DNA from: Tilletia caries
Taxonomy: Eukaryota > Basidiomycota > Exobasidiomycetes > Tilletiales > Tilletiaceae
DNA: 64,000 bases
Assembly: GCA_032718865.1 (NCBI GenBank)
Contig: JALUTQ010000007.1
Location: 1,922,001-1,986,000, forward strand
Reading direction: 5' to 3'
Shown: positions 10,595 to 22,076 of the stretch, one piece after another
Position numbering within the stretch: the first letter of the stretch is position 1
Layout of the letters: every line of letters starts with the position of its first letter
Program-made: the position numbers and the translations under genes
Notes under the pieces: model-generated
Database searches by the model: none
What the model was told of the DNA's origin: nothing
The model's input: only the letters and a program-made list of their open reading frames with translations

Positions 10595-11079
10595 GTCCTT
10601 TTCCTTTGCTTTTCCTTCCCGTTGCTGTTGTCCGTCGACGCTTCCAACGCTTCCGTTCTTCCAAAGTCGGAGAGTGGGTGAGTGGAAAGTTGCTTATGTA
10701 CTCACTGCAACGACTCGGCCGAGAAAAAAGCCACGCGAACTCGACGTCATCATGCGGCAACTTCGGGCCGAGCGCTGGGATCGGGTGTTGGTCTCCCACT
10801 CACTCGGGCCGCTCGCTCATCACACGAACCCTGGCTGGACGACGACGTCGAGGACTGACTCGACTTTCGACTTGCTCATACGCGAACTCACACACAAGAC
10901 GAACATTGCCGGTACGACTTGGTCAGTGCTGCTGTGGCTGGCTCGGGGAGGGTCCGGGCCGTCGGGATCGACCTGTGTTGACACTGACACTCTCTCCGTT
11001 CTTGTTCTCCCCTCCATCTTGCTCAGGGTCACTCCCTCTCTCTCTCTCTCCATCAGCCCACACACACTCGATTTCAGCC
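10595..11079. promoter_or_regulatory. Divergent promoter region of the mitochondrial protein gene and YPT7
   Basis: The 485-bp interval separates two genes transcribed away from each other. A pyrimidine-rich CTCTCTCTC tract sits at 11034-11052, just upstream of the YPT7 start, a common arrangement near fungal transcription starts. No TATA box is obvious. Confidence 0.4.
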
Positions 11080-12091
11080 ATGGCTTCCCGCAAGAAAGTC
11101 CTCCTCAAGGTCATCGTGAGTCTTGCTCCGCCCATCGCGCCCGCATCGCGTTCCTCCTCGGCTTTCTCAAGGACCCCGCTGATTTCTGATCCTCCCTCAT
11201 CCCGCTTCGCCAGATCCTCGGTGACTCAGGGTGAGTGCCTTCAATCTGTTATTGGTATGCTTCCAGTACCTTGCTTATCGTCTCTTGCTTGCCTTTCTCC
11301 CCTTGGCAGCGTCGGAAAGACATCGCTCATGAACCAATGTGAGATGGGGTACCCCTGAGGGGGCCGTGTCTCCGTACATCTCCACTCACCTTCTGACACC
11401 CTTCATCTACCACGTCGCATCACATCACGTACCAATCTCACTCCTCCCCCCCCCCAAACAGATGTGAACAAGCGATTCTCATCCGCATACAAGGCCACCA
11501 TCGGCGCCGACTTCCTCACACGCGAAGTCATGGTCGACGACCGTCTCGTCACCATGCAACTCTGGGACACCGCCGGCCAGGAGCGTTTCCAATCCCTCGG
11601 CGTCGCGTTCTACCGCGGGGCCGACTGCTGCGTGCTCGTGTACGACGTGAACAACTCCAAGAGCTTTGACACCCTCGACAGCTGGCGCGACGAATTCTTG
11701 ATCCAGGCTAGCCCTCATGATGCGGAGAACTTCCCGTTTGTCGTGCTGGGAAACAAGATTGACATGGAGGAGAGCAAGCGCATGGTGAGTCCAGTCTCCC
11801 TTCCCCCCTTTCCCCCTCGACTTTTCTCTTGGCCCCCGCGTCCCGACCGCGACTAAAACCATAAACTCAATTCCCCAGGTATCCCAAAAACGAGCGATGA
11901 CCTGGTGCCAGAGCAAGGGCAACATCCCTTACTTCGAGACGTCCGCAAAGGAGGCCATCAACGTCGAACAAGCCTTCCAGACCATCGCACGCAACGCACT
12001 CCAACAAGAGGCCGACGCAGAGCTCTATGCGGACTACCCGGACCCGATCCGAATCGACTCCGACAACACGCAGTCGAGCTGCAATTGTTGA
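11080..12091 (+). CDS. YPT7: Rab7-type small GTPase Ypt7
   Basis: Five exons fit: 11080-11115, 11214-11230, 11310-11338, 11462-11784 and 11879-12091, giving 205 residues. The spliced N-terminus reads [19 protein letters not shown], with P-loop GDSGVGKT assembled from three short exons. Switch I is ATIGADFLT, switch II is [13 protein letters not shown], the base-binding motifs are GNKID and ETSAK, and the C-terminus is Cys-Asn-Cys for double geranylgeranylation. GADFLT and [15 protein letters not shown] are typical of the Rab7 group rather than other Rabs. It acts in fusion of late endosomes, autophagosomes and vacuoles through the HOPS complex. Exon 2 is only 17 nt. Assignment is secure. Confidence 0.95.
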
Positions 12092-12563
12092 TTTCTTTTA
12101 CATATATGGATGCGCGCGAGATTGTGTGTTGCCGCCTCCCACCTTGGCCCCCCACCGAGGACTTGGGTTAGGGGTTTTTACCCTATTCTGAGGCCTCGTC
12201 TGAACCCCTACATACCCCCACCCACCCTACAGCCCCATCCCAGTCACCCCCCTCCGTATCATCCATCCCACCTCCCACCCATCCTTTAACACCGTCCCGC
12301 TCCTCGCGTCTCCATCCAGAATGCTGCCTCGGTTGATTCCCTTTCTCCATACTTTTCTTCTGTTACCCCAAGTCTTGCCGGCCCTTCTCATTCTCCTACG
12401 TATCTGTGTCGTCCCCCTCCCTCATCATCTCCTCTCCTGCGAGAGAAATGCTATTTTCAATCTTCACAGTGTTCGAGTGGTGAGGACGATCGATGGATAC
12501 TGACTGATCTGCCAGGATTCGTGCTTCTGGGATACATGGCTCCCCCGTTCTGTTGACACCGAC
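12092..12563. other. 3' regions of YPT7 and MSH4
   Basis: Two genes converge here. The sequence is C-rich with pyrimidine runs and contains only short frames. No further gene recognised. Confidence 0.5.
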
Positions 12564-15500
12564 CTAACTGCTCTCTTCCGTGTCCATCTTGAAGTCCTCC
12601 TCCTCTCCTTCTCCCTCCTTCTCAGAGCGCGTCCCCGCATCCGAATACGTCTCGTACAGCTCGTCCGTAGCCTCGTCCTGCAGCCTGATCAAGAACTCGC
12701 GCAAGTCCTTCGCAGGCAACCGCGAGCTTTCCAGCGTTTGCCGAAGGAGGGCGTCCAGCTGCACCGATGTCAGTCACCCCATAATTCGGACGAAGTCAGT
12801 CGATTGAACTTGAATTTTTTGGACCAGGAAGGGAAAGACAAAGGCCTGTCTCACCTTTAAGATGATCTTGCGTCTCTGGACGACAGCGCTCGCCTTTGAC
12901 TTGGCTCGTTGGCGCTCTTCGGCCTCACGCAGCTCTGCTGCCAGCTTCTCTGCGGTATCGCATACGTCCCTCGGGACACCTGCCAGACGCGCAAGCTGCA
13001 GTCCGAGATGATGGCTGTTGGAACCAAAGGATAGGGGAAGGAAAACGCAAGGGTCAGCTCGCATCGAGACAGTACGATTGTCCAGGGCAACGTACTTGGC
13101 GCCAGGCCCTTCGACAATCCGGTGCCGGAAATCCATAGACACTTGCTGCCCCCGCTTCGCAACGTCCACCTGAAAAGTCTTACTGCAAACATTGAAATGT
13201 CGACCAAGCACCACATTCAGATCCGTCAAATGCGTCGCCCAGAACGTAGTCGTCCCACCCCCGATGAGACGTTCAGCGACGGCGTGGCTGAAGCCGAACC
13301 CTTCCGAGGTGGAGGTCGCCCGGCCGAGCTCGTCGATGAGGACCAGACTACGCGGCGTGGCGGCGCTGAGGATGAAGGACGTTGCTCGCATCTCGGCTGC
13401 GAAGCTTGAGAGTTGCTGCGCGAGGTTGTCCGAGCGGCATTCGCAGGTGAGGATGGCGTCGAACGTTGGGAAGCTTGCGTCTGGATTTTGGGAATGCCAT
13501 GGGGGGTGTTATGAGTGTGAAGCCATCAGGAGGCGTCGACAAGGGTCTTCACTCACATTCGGCTGGGACGAACGAGCCGACGGAGGCCATGATGACCAAT
13601 AACGCAATCTGTTGGAGGTAAGTCGACTTCCCGCTCATGTTGGCTGCAACCCAGACAAGACATACATCGCAAAATGAGCATCAACGCGGAGCATTCCCTC
13701 CTTCAAACGTTACTCACGACCATTGATCAGCGTAAAAGACTGCCCCTCGGAAGCATACACGTCGTTGCCAACCAGTTTCTGTGTCGGGAAGCGAGCCAGC
13801 ACAGGATGACGGCCGTTCGAAATGGCGAGCGTGTTGGTAAGCTCCGGTCGGACGCAGCTCTGTACTGTGACGAGATGGGCAAAGCTGGCCAGCATGTCGA
13901 GGATCGCAATCGCCTCCGACGCCTGCCAGATAGTTTCCGCGTTTAGGACCGTCTGTCAACATCATTCCGGGCTAACAATAAAAGATAGCATTCCACCGCA
14001 AGAATTGTACTCACCTTGAACAGCGATCCGACCCGCTCTGTAACCTCTTGTCGAAGCTCCTCGATGGTCTGGTCGGACAGCAGCAAAACCTCATTCATCG
14101 AGTCCAACATCTTCTGATTGCGCTTCTTCTGGGCAAGACAGTGAAGCGTAAAGGCCCAGAACGTTTTCAGTGGGAATGAAATTGCAGACGTGAGGATGAG
14201 CACGTCACTCACCAGCTCGAGAGTGGACATCGTGTATGTCTTGGACCGTCCCTTCACCACATTGATGAAGGCACGAGGTAAGTCTCGCTGGTTTGGAGCA
14301 TACTCTGTCTTGATCTCGAGCTTTGAGGAATCCGGATACGAGAAGTACTTTCAGCTTCGGAAATTTCGTGGCTTCGAGGCATTTGACATACGATGAAGCC
14401 GGTCGCTGCATACTTGAGAGTAACAGGTAGCTGATGTGTCTCTGTGTGGGTGTCCTTTCAGGGTCAGTCCCAAGTCAATTTGAGCAAGTGTCGTTTATAC
14501 GTACCGCTCAATTCTGCAGACAGATCGTAAATGTCCCTACACAGTGCATGTCAGAACGTTTTTGCTGTCCGAAAGCGAGGATCTGAAATCACTTACTTGA
14601 TGTTTTCCTTGTACGTCTCCCTAGCGACGTCAAGCAAAGCGCTACGGTTGGACTGAAGGAGGTATCAGCATAATTTATCTTAGATAGTGACACCGACTAG
14701 AGAACGAACCTTGACAGCGTACTGCAAGGGATCCACATCAAAAGTTTAGTCCAAGATAGCTAGGCTCTCAACACGAGCGAGATGAACTCACCAGCCTCGT
14801 ATTACGGGCAGCCAGCCCGCTCTTGCCCAGCTTGACTTTCCCATCCAGCATGTCATTGTTGATGCAGCTTTCGATAGCCACTGCGATCTCGTCCAGATCG
14901 TCCGAGTCAAGAAACTGTGAATCCGGGTAAGTGGACGAGTTCCTGCACCAAAACAGCTTCATACATGTGTGGGTGGCAAACCTACCATCCTGACGGCGCG
15001 AAGAAGCCCGCTGCTGCATCCGTCGAGTGCATGTTTTGCTAAAAGAGAGAGAGAGAGTATCCAGGTCTCGTCTATCAGCCCCACGAATCCAGCTCAGCGT
15101 AGCCTGATCAATCATCAACTGACCTGGGCGCAGCGATCGGACAAACGTTCTCAACGAGAGCACGTTCGCGATTTTCGTCTCCGTCTGGGCTGGGCTACGC
15201 AGCTGCGAGCGTTCCGCCATGCAGACCTGGCTGATTAGCTTATCACCGTCAATCTTGTGCTGAGCGAGTGGCTTGAGGCTTTGATTGACCGAAGCGTAGC
15301 GTTCCTGGGGGGAGGAGGGCAGGAACATAGGAATCTCAGCACGCTGGGCTCGCGCGCACACTTTCGAACGTTCTTGTCTCACCTCAGAATGAACCATCTC
15401 CTCCACCGCATCTGCAAAGGTAATGAGTAATGTCCAGGAATTCTGAAGTCATGAGGCTCGGGAAAGCTCACCATGACGACTCTCGATGGTGTTCCGATCT

Positions 15501-17015
15501 GAGGAACAACGATCAGTACTATAAGCTGACGGAATGATGGGCACGCGGCTTTGGAAGAAGCTCACCGGTCAGCGGCTGAAGGAGATTCATGCGCAGTAGC
15601 CTCTCAGCCATCGGCGTTGCGCAGAAGTTCATGAGGCCTGCCAAAAATACCTTGCGTGAGCGTCATTGGCAATTACGTTACCAGTTGAAGACGACTCACC
15701 AAAAAGACACTGCTTCGACTTCCTGTTCAGATTGTTCTCCAGAAGCTCCAGGCTTTGGACCGTCTCCGTGCCAATGAAGAGCACTCCTGTGAGATGATTC
15801 GATGCCAAGTTAGCCGTGTGAGCAAGATTAGTTCTGATCTGTGACCAGTCTTACCTTCTGGGGAGCGATATTCGATGAAGAGCGAGTTGTTCCTGAAGCT
15901 AGCGTCTTCGGCGCTTTCGAGGTATCTATACCATAGCTTCTCTGTCAGTAATCTGGTCAAAGCGTTACCGTTCCCAGGCCACTTCTATCGAGTCGCTCAC
16001 CGGAAAAGGGCGCATGCAGCCGAAAGAGCATAATATTTGGACGACACAGCTGTCAACGCGGCAGTACCTGTGACCCTGCCGGACACGCTGCCTAGTCCTG
16101 TGGGTTTGTTGCTGGAAGATTGGTCCTTGATACTGCTGGTGCTTGTGTCTTCGGAATTGTTGCTAGATTCCGGAGCCGGTTGCTCAGCTGCGATGAGGCG
16201 CTGAATGTATGCGGCCCCTATTGAATGCATACATGAATGTGAATCAGCATTTCGAGAGCGCAATGAAGCTGAAAATGCGCACTTACCCTCTTTCTCGTTC
16301 CAATGTCTGCGATGAATGTGCGTGGGTCCAACACCGAACGCTTCCTCGATACATTGCAGGAGGACGGAGCTTTGTGTCTGTGTTGCTTGAGAGAAACGTT
16401 CGCCCAGCAGGGAGGATCCTGCCCCGGCATTTTGCGCATTGCCTGGCGCAAGGAGAACTGCGACACCGGTGAGAGACAAATGCTGAATCGTCTTGATGTA
16501 CGTTTGTGTATCTGCGAGCTGTTCGGCCGAGGAAGGTCAGCATTTGCGGGTCCCAATGCTTGAAGGGATGAGATATGTTACCTGACAGAGCGTAACTCTT
16601 CCTGTAGATGGGGTTTACATTGACGCGCGTTCAGTCCTCTGGCAAGCAGTGAAGATGCGTGGCCTTGGTGTCGGATTCTCTTACCTGTATCTTGGTCCAG
16701 AACAGCAATTCCTACTTCGCGACCGATACCTCGCGTTTCGATGACAGCACAAACACCAGAGGCCGGCTGTGATGTGTTAGCACTGGCTGCCGTTGTGGGT
16801 CGGTTCGAGCGCATGCTCATCGAAGTCGGCGGCCGCGAGCTTGGAGGACGACGAATCGAAGTCCCTACCGCTGAAGCAGTCTTGAAGGGACTAAATGCTG
16901 CCGTACTTTGAGCCTGGAGCGAGGTAGGGGCTCTTTCGTCCGATGAAGCGGTGCTCATGTGGGAGGAGTAGGCGCCTGCCGCCGCAGCTGAAGGTGCTGC
17001 AGCAATGGAGCTCAT
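12564..17015 (-). CDS. MSH4: Meiotic MutS homologue Msh4
   Basis: I could join 23 exons from 17015 down to 12564. They sum to 2877 nt with consistent phase throughout, giving 958 residues. MSH4 pairs with MSH5 as MutS-gamma, which stabilises recombination intermediates for crossovers and has no mismatch-repair role. Visible MutS features are the core domain with LISQ...LRTFVRSL, the clamp region, the P-loop GPNMSGKST split over two exons near 13643 and 13718, Walker [12 protein letters not shown] near 13320-13350, and the AthLtdL block. The low-complexity N-terminal 90 residues replace the mismatch-binding domain I of MSH2-6 relatives, as expected for MSH4. One exon (14710-14721) is only 12 nt and another (16582-16601) 20 nt. 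Intron density is much higher than in neighbouring genes. Ends are inferred from the hand-built model. Confidence 0.9.
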
Positions 17016-17545
17016 TCTGATTCTGAATGTGAGGAGGAGAAATGTGATGCCTTGAGAACGTGATGATGGTCATGAAGGAAGAGGGATGAGAGAACGATCA
17101 GCTCAAGCTGAGGGAATCAGCCAGTCAGCGATGCACACCATGTATTCACGAGCTCAAGTCTGCGGAAGAGAAAGTCAGCATCCTCAGCGCCTGCGAAGAA
17201 CGAGGTCAGCGATGAGCATCCTACAGACTGGAGACGAGCATCGCTGTCGCTTCCAAATTCTCTTATCCAGCATGTATCGAGATCATAAGCACAGAAACGC
17301 GGACATACGCTGTGCTCTGACCGATGCTTGCCCTCCCTCCGAACGACTCGCCCTCGCATCTTGCCCTCGTGCAGGATGCAGCGAGGATGGTCGTAGTCCG
17401 CCGCATGAACGAGCGTGTGAATGAGCTCCGCTGGTGTCGGTTCCGACTTGCGCACGGGCAGGGTGGAAATCCAGCAGAGCAAGCCAGAGTCTATACATGC
17501 AGCGACCACCATCTCTTTCCGTTTCCCAACTGCTCTCATCTCGAG
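17016..17545. promoter_or_regulatory. Divergent intergenic region between MSH4 and the OHCU-domain gene
   Basis: A 530-bp spacer between two divergently transcribed genes. The frame of the downstream gene stays open back to about 17324, but the first ATG with a recognisable domain behind it is 17546. I see no TATA element. Confidence 0.4.
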
Positions 17546-19471
17546 ATGGCTTCTCAGTCCTACCTCGCGCCATCCCAGCTCGCGCAGTCTCCCACGCCCG
17601 AAGCCCTCGCGCCGCTCCTGTCCCACCTCCTCGAATGCCCCGCAGAGCAACTACCCACCCTCACCGAACAGAGCATCGCAGCCATCAACGACCTGCCCGC
17701 GGACGCCCGACCTCGGTCTTATGAGGGTCTGCTGGACGTAGCGCGATTCATCGTCGAGGACGAGCCGGGCTGGCCCACGGCTGAGCGAGCTCGCTTCGTA
17801 GCTGGACACCCGCACATCGGAGCTCCTCTGCAGCAGGGGGCTGTTTCGGACACCAGCAAGGCCGAGCAGCTTCAAGGGGGCGAGACGACACCTGAGACTC
17901 TGGCTAGATTGGATAAGCTCAACAAGCTGTATGAGCTGCGGTTCCCCACCCTGCGCTTTGTGACATTCGTCGCGGGACGTTCACGCGCGGCAGTAGCAGA
18001 TGAACTCGCCGCACTGCTCGGAACCGGCATCACGGAGAATGCGGACATTGACGCGGACAAGCCCGACACATTCCCTCAAGACGAGATCAGGCCGGTCGAG
18101 TCGGAGGAGTGGCAGGATGAGCTCGTCCGAGCGGAAGATGCACTTTGGAAGATCGCAGGTGATCGAGCAAGCAAGCTGTCAAAACAATCGCCTACCTCCT
18201 CTCCAACACCCGCAGCGATAGCATCAGCTACCACACCAGTGGTCGAGAGCTCAGCGCAGCCCGATGAGAAGAAAGTGGCACCACCATCGTCCGAATCAAC
18301 AGCAGACGAGCCTTTCCTCTCCCTCGCTTCCTTCCGAATGCTCGTCCTTTCCTCTCCCGTCCTCGAGTCCTTCTTTGAACGCGATCTCAGCACATCTTTC
18401 ATCCTTGAACCCCCGGAGCGATCAGCAAGTGGAGGTGCTTACGCATGGCACGCCGCTCCTACCCCAGCCGGCGCTCCCCGCGCCGTACCTGGCGATCGCA
18501 AGACCAGCATCGGCTCCGTATCAGGCTCGTCAGGCGGGGTCGTCGAAGCCAGTTACTCTCGTGACATCACAACCGGAACCAAAGGTCGCGTCGTCGGCTT
18601 CCTGGGCGGCTTACTCGGAGAAGAGGGTAAAGCCAAGATGACCCAATTGGCAGACACGGTGGCCCAACGACTGCAGACGCATACGGTCACTGGTCCCAAA
18701 CCTTCCTTTGGTCGGACCGGCGGAGGGGTCACTCTCGATGGGCGGAGGATGGACATGGGTGAGATGGAGGAGGACGAACGGAGGAGGAAGGAGGAGAGGG
18801 CGAGAGAGATGGCTCAGGAGAGGAAGCGTGGCTTGGCTGGTCGGTTGGCGGGAGCGCTTCAGGGTGCGCGCGCACAGGTCACCGCGGCCACTTCCGGCGT
18901 CGGCTTGACGTCCTCTTCTACAGCCCAAGCTCCCGCAACCGCATCGTCTAGTACAGAGCTGGGCCGAGGTCGTCCGGGTGCACCGCCCGCCTCCGGGCCC
19001 GTCTCCACAGACGCACCTTCGGAATTACCCGTGGCCGCGCAGACGTCCAAACAAGCCAAACGACAATCGCTGCGCGGCACAGATCTGTCATACTCAGGGC
19101 CCGATGGCGCAGCTGCGACGTTACGGCAAGCCACAGCCGCCCTCCTCGACGACCGGTCCCACTTCGTCATTGACGAGCCGGGTCTGGCTGGGGAAGGTGA
19201 GGCTGAGGTGGACCTGGAAGAAGATGAGTTTGGGGTCGATGTTGATGAGGCCGGGCTGAGGAAGGGGAAGAGTGGGTCGAGTCCGGCAGATGCAGCATTG
19301 CCGGGATTGGGTGACTCCGCCGGCGGCAAACTGGAAGGCAAGGCTGCCCAATTAGCAAAAGGTGAGTAAAACTCTCTTCGAACGCAAAGTAGCTGGCCAC
19401 AGGGCACCGGGATACATACTGAACGCGTTTCCTTTTCTTCTTCAGATCTCCGGTCAGCGCCCCCTCAGTAG
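17546..19471 (+). CDS. OHCU-decarboxylase-domain protein with long C-terminal extension
   Basis: Two exons, 17546-19361 and 19446-19471, give 613 residues. Residues 1 to about 215 match the 2-oxo-4-hydroxy-4-carboxy-5-ureidoimidazoline decarboxylase fold: FVAGHPHIG carrying the catalytic-type histidine, then SKAEQ, LNKLYELRFP and FVTFVAGRSR. In the family this enzyme completes uric acid breakdown to S-allantoin. Unlike the usual 170-200-residue enzyme, about 400 more residues follow. They include a hydrophobic-containing SFRMLVLSSPVLESFFERD block, a GRVVGFLGGLLGEEGK block, a basic/acidic helix (EEDERRRKEERAREMAQERKR) and acidic Ser/Ala-rich tails. I do not recognise the C-terminal part. The start at 17546 was chosen because it opens the decarboxylase domain. 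The enzymatic role is inferred from the domain; the fused part may redirect its function. Confidence 0.7.
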
Positions 19472-19642
19472 AACTGTATCTAACTCCCTGAGAACTCTTA
19501 CCCATTTCGAGAATGGCAAGTCGTTTTACAACAACGCAATTGTGACAGAGTACATTCCCACAATGGGAGCAAAAAGCAAAGCGTAACACAAAGTACAAAA
19601 GGGAAGAAGACGAAGGTTCCAGATAGCTCCAGGAGCCCTCCT

Positions 19643-21004
19643 CTACGCGCTGTTCAGCCCAGCCCTGAGGGCAGCCATGAGCTGGCCTTGATAGTCCATC
19701 TGGATCGCCCAAGTACCAGCGCCATACAATTTTTTGGTAGCCGCGAGCTTGCCCTTGAGCTGAATCGAGTGCGGATCGTCATACGACACCAACGATCCAC
19801 TCTTTGTTAGGAAAGGTGTGGAGGAACACGAGTCCCAGGAACGTCGGTATCCGCCTCCGCCCACCCATTTGCCGCTGGTCTGGTTGAGGACGAGACTGCC
19901 GTCTGCGATGAGCTGATTGAAGTTGATGGGCTGCATGTCTGTGTATGCTGTTGCACGCTTCTCCTGCTGAGCAGGTTCGGAGGACCGCGACCGGACGTGG
20001 CTGTGGCTGTGGGCGAGCGTGCCGCTGCGAGAAGAACTAGCTTTTCGAGAAATCTTGGACAACGTTGTGGCGTGGTTATACCCGTAGAAGGGGACACCGA
20101 GCGCGATCTTGGACGAAGTAAAGCCGGCGTTCCTCCAGAGTTGAATGCTCTCCACAGCCCCAATGTAATCCATCCCGCACTTGTTGGCGTAGGGAGCGTT
20201 GGATCCGACCACGTGCCAGGCTACGTCGTAGTTCATAATGAAGACGAAGGAGAGTGCGCGTGCGGCCTGCGTGAGATTCGTGGATGGTTGAGAGTTTGCG
20301 TCCAGCCATGGTTTTTGAGGAACGGCCATTGAGATGATTTTCTTCGAACCGAGAGCTGTTCGGAGGAGAGGGAGGAACGCTTGAAGGTTGGCAGTGTCTG
20401 GAAAAGCGACACAAAACATCCATTAAGTCGGAGGATACGAAAAATAGCATTGCCCGGTGTCGACTGACCTTGAGGACTGTACGTATGACCAACGCCAGGG
20501 GAGTTAGGGTACTGGATGGAAGATCGCCCCACAGGTCAGCGGAGCAGTCCAATCATGAACACCAACGCTGAATGCCGGACTTACCTCCCAGTCGATGTCT
20601 ATACCATCAAGACCGTACTGATTGATGATGGATTTGATGCTTTGGATAAACGCTGCACTGTTCTGAGACTGAACTTGCTCGCTGAATCCACCATTGTTCC
20701 ACCCTCCCACAGAGAGAACGACCTTTTTACCTCGCTGACGGGCACCTTGAAAAAGTGCTTGAAGTCGAGGACCGTCGTACGGCGGGTCGTTGAGGACGAC
20801 CGAGTTGCCACTTGGGATCGCAAAGGCGAAGAAGACGATGTCGAGGTTGGTCCAGTTGATCGTGCTGGGGTCGCTCGCCCAAGACATGTAGTAGCCGAGT
20901 GTCTTGCCAGCAAGTACAGGGGAGGAGAGTACGAGGCAGCTGAGAACCACGGCAGCTGAAAGGACTCGGATGAAGGTCGCCAAGGTAGCGAGCAGGCGGG
21001 TCAT
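19643..21004 (-). CDS. Secreted GH18 chitinase
   Basis: Three exons, 20585-21004, 20469-20511 and 19643-20397, sum to 1218 nt and 405 residues. The start at 21002-21004 opens a hydrophobic signal peptide (LSAAVVLSCLVLSSPVLAG). The beta strand SVGG and the catalytic motif DGIDIDWE (D-x-x-D-x-D-x-E complete, Glu as proton donor) identify glycoside hydrolase family 18. Later family blocks include MNYD, GVPFYGY and the terminal strand WAIQMDYQG. A Ser/Arg/His-rich insertion (about residues 260-300 after FYGYNHATTL) interrupts the domain and is likely a surface loop. It probably cleaves chitin in wall remodelling or nutrition; it carries no chitin-binding module or GPI tail. Confidence 0.93.
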
Positions 21005-21130
21005 GATGGTTACCGCGGTGTCGATAAGGTCGAGTACGAATGTCTTGTCGTAGGGAGGCTTGAAAGATAGGTTGGGTCTTGATGCCCCGCGAGCGTTGCG
21101 GGTTCTTCCGAAGAGGGTGGAGTTGAAGAG

Positions 21131-21140
21131 GTATTTATAG
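21131..21140 (-). promoter_or_regulatory. TATA-like box of the chitinase gene
   Basis: On the minus strand the sequence reads CTATAAATAC, about 130 bp upstream of the chitinase ATG. It is a good match to TATAAA and at a plausible distance. The function is inferred from position only. Confidence 0.5.
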
Positions 21141-21144
21141 GTAT

Positions 21145-22076
21145 CACGACGAGTGAGGTGCTGGATGGTAAACTGAGGCATGCACTGATGCACATTTCGC
21201 TGTGAGGCATCGTGCAGATTCCTACTGCGGATCATGAAAGAAAGGAGAACGCACGAAGCTTTCTTGCTTCCAGATCAGGAAGCGGAGTCTGCGGCGTTGG
21301 GGGCGGTATCGGGAAACATGTCCAAATCTGTAGAGCGAGCAAAAGGGAGAATCCGTGTTCCTAGATAAAAGGGTGAGACCATGAGAGGAAGATCAAGTGA
21401 GAATCGCGAGACGCTCAAGCGCCAATGCTCTGAGATTGACGGAAGACAGAGCGTGAGCGGTGAGCATCAGCGCGGATCCGGCAGAGATGCAGGCAGAACA
21501 AGAGGTGAGCAATGATGAATGAGCACGTCGACACTGAACTGGAATCGGAGAATGACAAGGCAATCGGTTGGCGTTGATTCTCGTGGTGAGAGCGACACTC
21601 TGTTCAACATCTGCCGCTCGTTTCGCGGTTCGTCGTCCCTTTGACGAATGTTGGCCAAGCTTCTTCCTTATTCCTCGCGCCGTCGACCGTCGACCGACAG
21701 CCTGCGTTCGCGCATTTGTTTGTCCACAGCCGCATGCGGTCCTTGTGGAAGTCAGCAGTCCACACGTTTTTTGTGGTTGGACTTGGAGGTTCGTGCAACC
21801 GTGCTCAGCGGATTCCTGTGCGATATGCGGAGGTTATGGGAAGCACGTGACATTCGGCATTCGGCTCGGGAACGACGGAACGAAAGTTGCCGAATCCATC
21901 TCCGGCCTCCGCACAGTTCTCCCTCCTGAACCATGCCATGGACTTTCCCACAATTCACGACCACCTTCCTGTCGCCGATACAGACATTTGTTGTCGTGAG
22001 CTCGTCCAACTCCAAGGTACACAGTCTCGAGCAGAAGGGTACGCGTGTGCGAAACGGAAAGCCTTGTATTGGAAAG
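21145..22076. other. Intergenic region between chitinase and HAD hydrolase genes
   Basis: About 0.9 kb between two divergent genes. Frames up to 143 codons occur, but they overlap on several strands and show no domain. The HAD frame is open upstream to 21933, so its true start could be earlier than 22077. Confidence 0.4.

Noticed and set aside
15124..15304. Possible extra intron inside MSH4 exon 10
   Set aside because: A GTCTGC donor-like site exists, but reading through keeps frame and joins two conserved MSH4 blocks.
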